This document shows, in pieces, positions 16,769-24,743 of a DNA stretch of 64,000 nucleotides. Numbering within the stretch: the first letter of the stretch is position 1; every line of letters starts with the position of its first letter. Location: the NCBI RefSeq assembly GCF_014841135.1, contig NZ_JACYTN010000003.1:416208-480207 (forward strand), given 5' to 3'. The notes under the pieces are model-generated. The model was not told where the DNA came from and ran no database searches. It saw only the letters and a program-made list of their open reading frames with translations. This DNA is from Paenibacillus arenosi (GTDB taxonomy: Bacteria; Bacillota; Bacilli; Paenibacillales; Paenibacillaceae). The position numbers and the translations under genes are program-made.

Positions 16769-17611
16769 ATGAACATTTCTATGATCACTGCATCGACTGC
16801 GATGAATGGTTTGCAAAATAAATTGGATGTTATTGCGGATAACGTTGCTAACGTAGATACAAATGGATACAAGCGGAAGACCGCTACTTTTGCTGATGTT
16901 ATGACAAATGTTCTTCAGCAGGGTGATGATTTCGAGCAACCTGGCCGTGCTACTCCTTCTGGGTATACGATGGCATATGGTTCAAAATTGAACAGTATTC
17001 AGCGTGATTTTTCATTAGGTGAACTTGTATCAACAGGTGTGGATACAGACATAGCGCTGCAAGGGAACGGCTTGTTCGAAGTTCAGACCGCGGAAGGAAA
17101 TGCTTTCGTTCGAGAAGGACAATTTCAGCTTATGCCAGATGAACGTGCTGGTGCTGCCCCAGGCGGCATATTGACGACAAAGCAAGGTCATGTTGTCTTG
17201 GGTGCTAACGATCAGCCTATTCGAATTCGAAATGGATTTGAGCTTCGTGTAGACTCTCTTGGAAGAGTATTTGAATACAACAGTGCTGTAGGCGACCCTA
17301 TCCAAGTGGGGGTGTTGAAAATTGTCGAGCCTACTAAGCCTGAACTGCTTATGCAGGCGGATGACAATTTGTATGTCATTCCAGCAGGGACGCCAAGAGA
17401 AATGGTAGTAACGACGTTGAACTTGACGAATATTCCACCAGATGGTATGTTGCCATTGACGGTGCGACAAGGTATGTTGGAGAAATCTAACGTCTCATTA
17501 ACGGATGAGATGGCGGATCTTATTCAAGCCCAACGCGCCTATCAGATGGCAGCTCGGGCGCTTACTTCTGGTGATACCATGTGGGGATTAGCGAACAGCC
17601 TGAGGGGCTAA
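16769..17611 (+). CDS. flhP: Flagellar hook-basal body protein FlhP (FlgG family rod protein)
   Basis: This 280-residue paralogue of the preceding gene has ADNVANVDTNGYKRK near the N-terminus and LEKSNVSLTDEMADLIQAQR with YQMAARAL near the C-terminus. These are the rod-protein terminal helices that build the axial structure below the hook. GGTAGGAGCG lies upstream of the ATG. The pair flhO-flhP after mbl is the Bacillus arrangement. It is followed within 21 bp by a small membrane-protein gene that probably shares the transcript. Confidence 0.93.
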   Translation: MNISMITASTAMNGLQNKLDVIADNVANVDTNGYKRKTATFADVMTNVLQQGDDFEQPGRATPSGYTMAYGSKLNSIQRDFSLGELVSTGVDTDIALQGNGLFEVQTAEGNAFVREGQFQLMPDERAGAAPGGILTTKQGHVVLGANDQPIRIRNGFELRVDSLGRVFEYNSAVGDPIQVGVLKIVEPTKPELLMQADDNLYVIPAGTPREMVVTTLNLTNIPPDGMLPLTVRQGMLEKSNVSLTDEMADLIQAQRAYQMAARALTSGDTMWGLANSLRG

Positions 17612-17632
17612 AGCAAAGCAGGTGAATAGTTA

Positions 17633-17968
17633 ATGGAGAACGGGAAAGAGCGAATAATGACGAATTCACAACCGTTGAGCCGCTCTAATCGTTATAAAGA
17701 AGAAGGCGGTTTGGAACGAAGTAAGTCTCCTTCCTCTGCTAATACAGAATCAGCTAATAAGAAGGGGCAGCATTCCCATTCTAACGATGTTGGCAAGAAA
17801 TCCTCTACGTTAAAATGGGTGTTTCGACTTGTTGTTGTACCGATGCTTTGTCTGCTTATGGCATATATCGGTTTGGCTCTTGGCTATGTTGTAATCGGTA
17901 ATGGGGAATTATCCGAGGCGCTATCTTTAAAGCCTCTCATACATGTATATAATCTTGTGTTTGGTTAG
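17633..17968 (+). CDS. EpuA-like small membrane protein (DNA-directed RNA polymerase subunit beta family label)
   Basis: This 111-residue protein has a long hydrophilic, Ser/Lys-rich N-terminus (1-62), one membrane helix (about 65-88) and the conserved tail YVVIGNGELSEALSLKPLIH. The tail identifies the PF11772 family (EpuA), often labelled DNA-directed RNA polymerase subunit beta in databases although it bears no relation to RpoB. The role is unclear. The ATG at 17633 has AGGTGA upstream; a second ATG at 17657 is possible. It is the last gene before a two-stem terminator and probably belongs to the flhO-flhP transcript. Confidence 0.75.
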   Translation: MENGKERIMTNSQPLSRSNRYKEEGGLERSKSPSSANTESANKKGQHSHSNDVGKKSSTLKWVFRLVVVPMLCLLMAYIGLALGYVVIGNGELSEALSLKPLIHVYNLVFG

Positions 17969-17989
17969 TGCTCTATGAATGGCAAATAC

Positions 17990-18041
17990 ACACCTTGTGA
18001 CGATTTCGGGCGTTCATCCCGTGTGTTACAGGGTGTTTTTT
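17990..18041 (+). terminator. Two-part stem-loop terminator after the EpuA-like gene
   Basis: ACACCTTGTGAC pairs with GTTACAGGGTGT, allowing G-U pairs. The loop holds a second hairpin (CGGG...CCCG), and six T residues follow. Confidence 0.85.
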
Positions 18042-18120
18042 GTGCGGTTTTATTTTTGAGTAGGGGCATGTATAATAGGTTGAAGGAAAGAAGAAAATGG
18101 GGGTTACTGGAGGTTTTGGG

Positions 18121-18645
18121 GTGAATGTACCGAATTTTCTGACAGCGATTCGATTTGTGCTCATCCCCGTCTACTTAATGCTCTTCTTTGTCGGAGAACG
18201 ATACATTGCTTTTGTTGTGTGGCTATTTGCAGGATTGACAGATGTGCTGGATGGTTATCTAGCGCGTAAGCGCAATGAGATCACCTTTGTAGGAAAAATG
18301 TTGGATCCGCTTGCAGATAAGCTCATGATCTTGGCAGTAATGTTCTCTTTACTATGGTCTAAGGACATGCCGATTGCGGCAGTGGCTGCCATGCTTGTTC
18401 GAGATGGAGGTATGATTCTTGGCTCGTTATGGTTCTATTTGAGGGGTAAGAAGACATTAGCGGCGAATACTATGGGTAAGCTGACAACGGTGCTGCTGTA
18501 TGCAGCAATTGTCATGATTTATTTTCAGTGGCAGTATGCAGTAACAGTATTGTGGATCGTAATCGGATTTTCTTACTTAACATCGCTCTTATATGTAATA
18601 CAAATTATAAGGGTAAACAGTCAAACGAAGGATGTCGTTCATTAA
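18121..18645 (+). CDS. CDP-alcohol phosphatidyltransferase family protein (PgsA-like)
   Basis: This is a 174-residue protein with about five membrane helices. The family catalytic signature D-x2-D-G-x2-A-R-x8-G-x3-D-x3-D is complete in DVLDGYLARKRNEI through GKMLDPLADK. Enzymes of this type join a CDP-diacylglycerol-derived phosphatidyl group to an alcohol such as glycerol-3-phosphate. Whether it is the main PgsA or a second copy cannot be told from this window. The start is GTG at 18121 (VNVPNFLTAIR), 7 bp after GGAGG. TATAAT at 18071-18076 is a likely -10 of its own promoter. Confidence 0.87.
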   Translation: MNVPNFLTAIRFVLIPVYLMLFFVGERYIAFVVWLFAGLTDVLDGYLARKRNEITFVGKMLDPLADKLMILAVMFSLLWSKDMPIAAVAAMLVRDGGMILGSLWFYLRGKKTLAANTMGKLTTVLLYAAIVMIYFQWQYAVTVLWIVIGFSYLTSLLYVIQIIRVNSQTKDVVH

Positions 18646-18714
18646 ATGTTTGCTTTAATCGTTGTTACATAATGAAATGGAATGCAGTTGCATGTGTCAA
18701 TGTGCAGATGAAAA

Positions 18715-18752
18715 GAGCTTCTTGTGAACGGCAGAACCGCATGAAGAAGCTC
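18715..18752 (+). terminator. Stem-loop between the phosphatidyltransferase gene and fabZ
   Basis: GAGCTTCTT (18715-18723) and AAGAAGCTC (18744-18752) form a perfect 9-bp inverted repeat with a 20-nt spacer. The following bases (CTTATCT) are only weakly U-rich, so it may be a poor terminator or a processing site. Confidence 0.45.
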
Positions 18753-18842
18753 CTTATCTAAACCTTCACGCCTGCAGTCGATGAAGGATGTTCTTAGTGT
18801 TTGCCTAATCAAGCTTTTTTATTCAGGAAGGAGCCAATAATC

Positions 18843-19280
18843 ATGGAGCTTAACATTCAACAAATTCAAGAAATAATTCCACACCGCTATCCATTTTTGC
18901 TTGTAGATCGAATTATCGAGATTGAGGAATGCCAACGTGCGGTAGGAATTAAAAATGTCACGATAAACGAACCGTTCTTTGCAGGACATTTTCCTGGATA
19001 CCCTGTAATGCCGGGGGTACTTATCATTGAGGCGCTTGCACAGGTAGGTGCTGCAGCGATGCTTATTAAAGAAGAAAATCGTGGACGCATCGCATTTTTC
19101 GGCGGTATCGACAATTGTCGTTTCCGCGGGCAAGTAGTTCCTGGTGATACGCTTCAACTTGAAGTTGAAATCACACGCATAAAGGGAACAGTCGGTAAAG
19201 GCAGAGGAGTTGCAAAAGTGGGAGACAAAGTCGTAGCAGAAGCTGATATTACGTTTGCTCTTGCTAAGTCAGAATCTTAA
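18843..19280 (+). CDS. fabZ: 3-hydroxyacyl-[acyl-carrier-protein] dehydratase FabZ
   Basis: This 145-residue hot-dog-fold enzyme dehydrates 3-hydroxyacyl-ACP in fatty acid elongation. The active-site helix [16 protein letters not shown] (catalytic His) and the following EALAQVGAA (catalytic Glu) are intact, and [12 protein letters not shown] is the usual N-terminal signature. The ATG at 18843 follows AGGAAGGAGCC. An upstream start at 18801 would add 14 non-conserved residues. In Paenibacillus and Bacillus fabZ is often near mbl and flhO-flhP, as here. Confidence 0.96.
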   Translation: MELNIQQIQEIIPHRYPFLLVDRIIEIEECQRAVGIKNVTINEPFFAGHFPGYPVMPGVLIIEALAQVGAAAMLIKEENRGRIAFFGGIDNCRFRGQVVPGDTLQLEVEITRIKGTVGKGRGVAKVGDKVVAEADITFALAKSES

Positions 19281-19425
19281 TTCAGCGTTGCGCCAATTCC
19301 AATTCAGTATAAAGTGAACAATCCGCATTATGTGTAAGCATACATGAGAACCGAAGCTGAATAGAAAAGCTGTTAGATAGCAGCGAGCACGGCAGCTGAG
19401 TGGAACGTTTCAAGGAGGGAAATAC

Positions 19426-21435
19426 GTGCTTAATAAATTAGAAGAGTGGAACCGTGGTGCGAAGAAGTGGTTATGGCTTCTTGTCATTATCGGTGTGATT
19501 GCTTCATTAGCGGTTACGGTACAACGTGTGCAGACTGAGCAATCATCCAAGCAGGTTGAAGTTGTTATGGATTACCGCGACCTGATTGATGTCTCATTGT
19601 ACCAAGTGAATCCAAAAGCGTATCTAAATGAACGATTGGATGTGCTAAAAGAAGCTGGTGTTCAATCGATGGCCGTGTTCGAAAGCTCCTTGCGTGAGCT
19701 TGAGAGTGCCAAACGTATTTATTTGTATAACTCAAGTCAGGTAGCTATGCTTCAAGGCAAGCTGCCATCTATGACTGAAAACTATACTTATGTGTTATTT
19801 AACAGCGAAGAAGAGGCGAAGCATCTTGCTCCCGTGATTCGCAGCACCTTTACTCAGCTTGAGGTGACGGTCCGCGATTGGAAGCTGGAGGATAAAGTGG
19901 GTCTTGTTCTTGAAACGCCAATGGAATTTGCAACGTTGCAAGCATTGCCGCATGATCCGATAGCGTTGGAATTACTGGCAAGCAAAGGGTTTACAATTGT
20001 GCCTCGCTTGTCTGACTCTATTCCCTATGATGCGGAGCAAGTGGATAAGCAGTTGGAACAATTTGCGCAGCTTGGTGTGAAGCGAATTTTGTTCGATGGT
20101 GAATCGGTAAAAGGATTCACGGATGATGAAGAGAAGAAAAGTTTGGCGAACTTTGCTGAACTTTTGAAGAAGCATCAGATTGGTATTGCTACGATCGAAG
20201 GTTTGAAAGCTCCACAGAAAGGTTTTAACCGTCTGGCTTTCTTGATTGACTATAATGTAGTTCGAATCCACTCCATTGGAGAATCAGAATCTTTCAATGA
20301 GCCAGAAGTGCTAGGGGATCGTATGGCACTTGCTGTTAAGGATCGCAACATTCGTATGTTCTACTTGAACGCGATGGTGAAACGTGACGCAAAGAAGAAC
20401 ATCGTTGTTGATTCTACAGACAATTTGATTCGTTCGATGCAAGAACCTGGCAAAGGCTTAGCTATGATTGCAGAAGACGGATTCTCATTTGGACAAGCAG
20501 TTCCGTTTGAAGTTGTGGATGCTAGTTGGCAGCGATATGCAAAAGCGCTTGTTGTTGTAGGTGCTGTAGCGTTAATTGCGCTCCTCCTTTCATATTTTGT
20601 TCCATTTGTGATGCTGCCTGCATTCGTGTTAGGCTTAGTAGGAGCCGCTGGCTTGTTTGTATTAAAGAAGTCAGGATTGCTGGAACAGGCCTTGGCGCTT
20701 GGTGCAGCAATTAGTGCACCGACTATTGCAATGATATTGGCGATACGACGTATCGAGATGTCGCCACGAGTTACTTCAATTGGTCGTCGACTTGGCTTGG
20801 CGATTGCATTGTTCGTACGAACTTCGCTTATATCGTTAATTGCAGTTCCTTTTGTCATTGCATTGCTGAACAATATTACTTATAGTCTCGTGCTAAACCA
20901 GTTCCGCGGCGTAAGTTTATTGCATCTTGCACCAATAGCATTGACAGCTTTGTATGTATTCCTCTATCGTGGCGAGTCTGTATTCAAGGAAGCGAAGCGT
21001 TGGCTTGCTATGCCAATTACCGTTCTTTGGGTATTATCTCTAGGTGTAATCGGTATTATCGGTATGTACTACTTGTCTCGTACAGGTAACGCAGGTTCGG
21101 TAAGCTCTCTGGAGATGGCATTCCGTACTTTTCTTGAAAGTACATTTGGTGTCCGTCCACGTAACAAAGAATTTTTATTGGCACACCCAATGTTGTTAGC
21201 TGGTGCGTTTATCGCACTTCGTTATCGTTGGGGTTCGTTCTTATTTATTATCGCGGTAATTGGGCAATTGTCCATGGTGGATACTTTCGCCCACATTCAT
21301 ACTCCGGTTATGATTTCGTTGGCGCGTACGCTGCTTGGCATGGGGCTGGGCTTAATTATCGGCGTCATTGCAATTGTAATTTGGACTGTGGTAGAAAGGT
21401 GTTGGGAGGCATGGCGTCCGAAGTTCGAACAGTAG
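19426..21435 (+). CDS. DUF5693 family multi-pass membrane protein
   Basis: This 669-residue protein has one N-terminal membrane helix (about 15-32), a soluble domain of about 330 residues predicted to be outside, and then eight or more membrane helices from about residue 368 to the end. The soluble part begins DYRDLIDVSLYQVN and later has PRLSDSIPYDAEQ and GVKRILFDGE. This matches what I know of DUF5693, which often neighbours csaB. It starts at GTG 19426 after AAGGAGGG. Its last 25 bp overlap the start of csaB, implying translational coupling and a shared role in cell-wall polymer synthesis or export. The biochemical function is not known. Confidence 0.8.
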   Translation: MLNKLEEWNRGAKKWLWLLVIIGVIASLAVTVQRVQTEQSSKQVEVVMDYRDLIDVSLYQVNPKAYLNERLDVLKEAGVQSMAVFESSLRELESAKRIYLYNSSQVAMLQGKLPSMTENYTYVLFNSEEEAKHLAPVIRSTFTQLEVTVRDWKLEDKVGLVLETPMEFATLQALPHDPIALELLASKGFTIVPRLSDSIPYDAEQVDKQLEQFAQLGVKRILFDGESVKGFTDDEEKKSLANFAELLKKHQIGIATIEGLKAPQKGFNRLAFLIDYNVVRIHSIGESESFNEPEVLGDRMALAVKDRNIRMFYLNAMVKRDAKKNIVVDSTDNLIRSMQEPGKGLAMIAEDGFSFGQAVPFEVVDASWQRYAKALVVVGAVALIALLLSYFVPFVMLPAFVLGLVGAAGLFVLKKSGLLEQALALGAAISAPTIAMILAIRRIEMSPRVTSIGRRLGLAIALFVRTSLISLIAVPFVIALLNNITYSLVLNQFRGVSLLHLAPIALTALYVFLYRGESVFKEAKRWLAMPITVLWVLSLGVIGIIGMYYLSRTGNAGSVSSLEMAFRTFLESTFGVRPRNKEFLLAHPMLLAGAFIALRYRWGSFLFIIAVIGQLSMVDTFAHIHTPVMISLARTLLGMGLGLIIGVIAIVIWTVVERCWEAWRPKFEQ

Positions 21436-22538
21436 TCATATCTGGCTACTACGGCTTCAATAACAGTGGAGATGAAGCAGTTCTTAACTCGATCCTGAAT
21501 GCGTTGGAGCGTGCAGGTCGGGAGGCTGGAATTCGCATTGAACCTGTTGTGTTATCTGGAGATCCGGCTGCTACGACAGCATTGTATGGCGTTCGTGCTG
21601 TACATCGTATGAAGATTGGTGAAGTTAGACGAGCGTTGAAGAACAGTCACGCCCTCATTAGTGGGGGCGGAAGCTTGCTCCAAGATGCAACTAGTGCAAA
21701 GACGATTCCTTATTATCTTGGAGTTATTAAACTTGCACAGTGGCTTGGCAAGCCGACATTTATATATGCACAAGGAATTGGACCTGTCCAGCGCAAGCTG
21801 TTCTATCCATTTATCAAAAATGTGTTTTCGCGTTCTGCGTATGTATCGGTGCGTGATGTGGAATCGGCTGCTTTGTTGGAGAAGATGGGTCTCAATAAAA
21901 GTACCATTGAAGTTGTACCTGATCCTGTTATGGGAATGAGGCTTCCATCTGGTACACCTCAATCTTCTGGGTTGGATGAAGAGGGAAGACCAATTGTCGG
22001 TGTGTCCGTTCGTTTTTGGAATGAGGATCGATCGGATATGGATCGTATTGCGGATATGCTGCAGCAATGGATGGAACAGCAGCAATTGCATATTCGTTTT
22101 CTTCCGTTTCATGGTCACTCGGATGAGACGGCATCCCGTTATGTCATGGACCGTCTAAGCAATGTGGACAAGCATGGCTCGGCTGTCAGCATCAGTCCGA
22201 TATATCCACATCCTTTGGACATGCTAAAGGAAGTAAGTCGTTGCCGTGTACTTGTTGGTATGAGGCTGCACTCTCTTATTTATGCAGCATCTCAGCACGT
22301 ACCTGTATTGGGAATATCCTACGATCCTAAGATCGACCAGTTTCTCAATCGCTTAGGTGAGCAGGCGATCGGAACGACGAAGCAGCTTCATCCTCAGCAT
22401 GCGGTAGAGCAAGCGTCTTCTGTATTAAGTAATACAGTAAGATGGCGTGAGCAGCATCAAGAGGTTATTCAGCAACTTATACAAGAAGCAGAGCTGCCAG
22501 CGAAACAAGTGGTGCAGTTACTGCGTCAAACGAACTAG
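21411..22538 (+). CDS. csaB: Polysaccharide pyruvyl transferase CsaB
   Basis: This 375-residue enzyme transfers a pyruvyl group from PEP to the ManNAc residue of the secondary cell wall polymer, making the ketal that SLH domains bind. The conserved start VVISGYYGFNNSGDEAVL and the motifs ISGGGSLLQD, YAQGIGPV and LVGMRLHSLIYA are typical. The ATG at 21411 has GGGAGG almost touching it and AAAGGT further upstream; the gene overlaps DUF5693 by 25 bp. Several SLH proteins are encoded downstream (24.7, 29.4 and 37.8 kb), which fits the role. tagA follows 5 bp later. Confidence 0.94.
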   Translation: MASEVRTVVISGYYGFNNSGDEAVLNSILNALERAGREAGIRIEPVVLSGDPAATTALYGVRAVHRMKIGEVRRALKNSHALISGGGSLLQDATSAKTIPYYLGVIKLAQWLGKPTFIYAQGIGPVQRKLFYPFIKNVFSRSAYVSVRDVESAALLEKMGLNKSTIEVVPDPVMGMRLPSGTPQSSGLDEEGRPIVGVSVRFWNEDRSDMDRIADMLQQWMEQQQLHIRFLPFHGHSDETASRYVMDRLSNVDKHGSAVSISPIYPHPLDMLKEVSRCRVLVGMRLHSLIYAASQHVPVLGISYDPKIDQFLNRLGEQAIGTTKQLHPQHAVEQASSVLSNTVRWREQHQEVIQQLIQEAELPAKQVVQLLRQTN

Positions 22539-22543
22539 GTGAT

Positions 22544-23302
22544 ATGATGAACCCGACAAGGGATTATGCAACAGTCTCAATATATGGTGTGCCATTTTCT
22601 AAAATGACGATGCAGGAAACGGTCGACTGGATGACTTCTGCTATTGCAGAGCGGAGACCTACTCATGTCATTACTGCGAATCCGATTATTCTGATGAATG
22701 CAATTGAAAATGAGCGTCATATGCGGATTATGGAGCAAGCGGACATTATTGTAGCTGACGGAACAGGTATCGTATGGGCAGCTGATTACATCGGAGATCC
22801 TTTGCGGGAGCGAGTTACAGGATTTGACTTGCTTTATGAACTGATGAAGCAGGGTAATGAAAAGGGTTGGAAAGTATATATGCTGGGAGCAGCTCCAGAA
22901 GTGGTCGAGGCCGCTGCCAGTCGATTGCAGCAGCTGTATCCAGGTATACAGATCGTTGGGTGCCGTGATGGATTCTTTACTGAAAAGGAAGATGAAGCCG
23001 TTATTAACGAGATTATACAGGCTCAACCTGATCTGCTATTTGTCGCTAGGGGAGCTGAAACTCAGGAACCGTGGATTGCTCGCTATCGGGAACAGTTAAA
23101 TGTTCCTATCATGATGGGTGTTGGCGGAAGCTTCGATGTTATCTCTGGAAAGTTGAAACGAGCTCCGAAATGGATGCGTTCTTTACGTCTAGAATGGTTC
23201 TACCGCTTAATTAAAGAACCTTGGCGCTATAAGCGAATGCTTGCGCTTCCTAGATTTGTGTGGAAAGTGGTGCGTGACAAAGGAAAGGTGAAGAAAAAGT
23301 AA
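22544..23302 (+). CDS. tagA: WecG/TagA family glycosyltransferase (probable ManNAc transferase)
   Basis: This 252-residue GT26 enzyme probably adds ManNAc to undecaprenyl-PP-GlcNAc, the second step of wall teichoic acid or secondary wall polymer synthesis. Family motifs are HVITANPIILMNAIEN, ADIIVADGTGIVWAA and a C-terminal MGVGGSFDVISGKLKRAP. The Q-E-x-W-I motif is present (TQEPWI), though the usual LG-x-P before it reads ARGAE here. The ATG at 22544 follows AGGTGAT, with another ATG one codon later. Lying 5 bp from csaB and just before tagO, it belongs to the same pathway. A C-terminal basic tail probably contacts the membrane. Confidence 0.9.
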   Translation: MMNPTRDYATVSIYGVPFSKMTMQETVDWMTSAIAERRPTHVITANPIILMNAIENERHMRIMEQADIIVADGTGIVWAADYIGDPLRERVTGFDLLYELMKQGNEKGWKVYMLGAAPEVVEAAASRLQQLYPGIQIVGCRDGFFTEKEDEAVINEIIQAQPDLLFVARGAETQEPWIARYREQLNVPIMMGVGGSFDVISGKLKRAPKWMRSLRLEWFYRLIKEPWRYKRMLALPRFVWKVVRDKGKVKKK

Positions 23303-23306
23303 TGAA

Positions 23307-23335
23307 TTCGCCTATAATCTCACGATTTCGCCTAT
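23307..23335 (+). repeat. Two 9-bp direct repeats 20 bp apart upstream of tagO
   Basis: TTCGCCTAT occurs at 23307-23315 and 23327-23335. The start-to-start spacing of 20 bp is about two helical turns. The pair sits just past the tagA stop and about 45 bp before a TATAAT box (23379-23384). The arrangement looks like a two-site operator, but no regulator is known. Confidence 0.4.
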
Positions 23336-23419
23336 TTTCCTACTGATTTGGGCGCTGGTGTTTCCATTTCGAACGGAGTATAATTCAATCCGGAGTCAAA
23401 TGGAGGTTGATAATAACCG

Positions 23420-24547
23420 ATGGTAACCGTATATGTACTTGGTGGGCTGCTGGCATTGCTTTTAGCCACTGGCTTAACACCGTTAGTTAAAGCTTTTGCT
23501 ATTAAGATCGGAGCAGTTGATGTACCTAATGCTCGAAAAGTACACACTCGGATTATGCCTCGCATGGGTGGACTCGGCATTTTCGGTGCATTTGTAATAA
23601 CACTGTTAGGCTTAATGGTTGTTGCACCTGACCTATTGTTATCTACTGAGCGAGACAGCAACCTCGTATGGGGTCTTCTAGCTGGTGGCTCGATTATCGT
23701 ATTGATTGGGGCATTGGACGACCTTTATGAATTGTCGGCTAAGGTTAAGCTCCTTGGACAAATTATTGCAGCATGTGTAGTTGTGTTTGGATTCGACCTA
23801 ACGGTCAATTTCGTAAATGTGCCTTTCGGCAATCAATATTTGTCTATTGATGATTGGATTGCAATTCCACTAACTATCTTCTGGATTGTTGGTGTGACAA
23901 ATGCAATCAACTTGATTGACGGATTGGACGGGCTTGCGGCTGGCGTATCTGGTATTTCGATTGCTACGCTGCTTGTGATGGCCGTATTTATGGGTAATCC
24001 AGTAGTCATTCTATTATGTGCGTTGCTACTAGGCAGTATTATTGGATTTTTGTTCTTTAATTTTCATCCGGCCCGCATCTTTATGGGGGATTCGGGTTCA
24101 TTATTTTTAGGCTTTAGTCTCGCGGTCTTATCTATGTTAGGATTCAAGCAAGTTGCAATCGTATCTTTCGTTACACCGCTTCTTATTATTGGAGTGCCAT
24201 TATCTGATACGTTCTTTGCTATCGTTCGTCGCTGGTTGCAGAAGAAGCCAATTTTTGCACCTGACAAAGGCCACTTGCATCATTGTTTACGTGAATTAGG
24301 CTTCAGTCATCGCAAGACGGTACTTATTATTTACGGTATCGCAACGTTCTTCGGTATACTTGCTATCGTTCAGTCCGTTGCCGCTTCGCATCATGCGAAC
24401 TGGGTTACTTTTGTAGTCATCTGCATCCTGTTGGTTGCGTTGCAGTTGGGAGCTGAAGTCATCGGTATTGTGAGTAAGAAGCGAAGACCGATGCTGGATA
24501 TGCTTCATCGTATTCGAGTTAAAGTAGATTCGCGTTCAGATTCATAA
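23420..24547 (+). CDS. tagO: Undecaprenyl-phosphate N-acetylglucosaminyl-1-phosphate transferase
   Basis: This 375-residue protein has about 11 membrane helices and moves GlcNAc-1-phosphate from UDP-GlcNAc to undecaprenyl phosphate, starting wall polymer synthesis. The MraY/WecA signatures are PNARKVHTRIMPRMGGLGIF, the Mg-binding GALDDL, INLIDGLDGLAAG, FMGDSGSLFLG and the cytoplasmic loop HLHHCLRELGFSHR. The ATG at 23420 follows TGGAGG at a spacing near 10. TATAAT at 23379-23384 is a plausible -10, with a poor -35. A strong terminator follows. Confidence 0.95.
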   Translation: MVTVYVLGGLLALLLATGLTPLVKAFAIKIGAVDVPNARKVHTRIMPRMGGLGIFGAFVITLLGLMVVAPDLLLSTERDSNLVWGLLAGGSIIVLIGALDDLYELSAKVKLLGQIIAACVVVFGFDLTVNFVNVPFGNQYLSIDDWIAIPLTIFWIVGVTNAINLIDGLDGLAAGVSGISIATLLVMAVFMGNPVVILLCALLLGSIIGFLFFNFHPARIFMGDSGSLFLGFSLAVLSMLGFKQVAIVSFVTPLLIIGVPLSDTFFAIVRRWLQKKPIFAPDKGHLHHCLRELGFSHRKTVLIIYGIATFFGILAIVQSVAASHHANWVTFVVICILLVALQLGAEVIGIVSKKRRPMLDMLHRIRVKVDSRSDS

Positions 24548-24557
24548 CCAATTAGAT

Positions 24558-24601
24558 AAACCTCCTTTCCTAGTGTGCTGCTAGTGAGAGGAGGTTTTTT
24601 T
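24558..24601 (+). terminator. Intrinsic terminator after tagO
   Basis: AAACCTCCT pairs with AGGAGGTTT, enclosing a second short pairing CTAG/CTAG. Seven T residues follow. Confidence 0.9.
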
Positions 24602-24677
24602 GCTTTTTCTATGTAGTTCTTATGTGCTGTTTATTTAGTGCTTTCTGTCGCTTTTTGTAATCGATTTACATCCTAAT

Positions 24678-24705
24678 CTAAACAATTAAGGGTTTCCAAC
24701 CGATA
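24678..24705 (+). promoter_or_regulatory. Sigma-D-like promoter upstream of the slhA-like gene
   Basis: TAAA (24678-24681), 16 bp, then ACCGATAA (24698-24705) differs by one base from the -10 of the flgM and hag promoters in this same window (GCCGATAA), with a spacing like theirs. A start near 24711 would give a leader of about 33 nt with AAGGAG before the ATG. It suggests that the surface protein is expressed with the motility regulon. Confidence 0.55.
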
Positions 24706-24743
24706 ACATGAGTACACAAATTATTAGGTAAGGAGCGAAGAAA

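Noticed and set aside
17633..17968. A true RNA polymerase beta subunit fragment, as the usual database label suggests
   Set aside because: The protein is a small single-pass membrane protein with no RpoB motifs; the label is historical.
23303..23420. The TATAAT-like string at 23313 as the tagO promoter
   Set aside because: It lies inside the direct repeat and has no -35 at a suitable distance; the box at 23379 is closer and better placed, though also weak.
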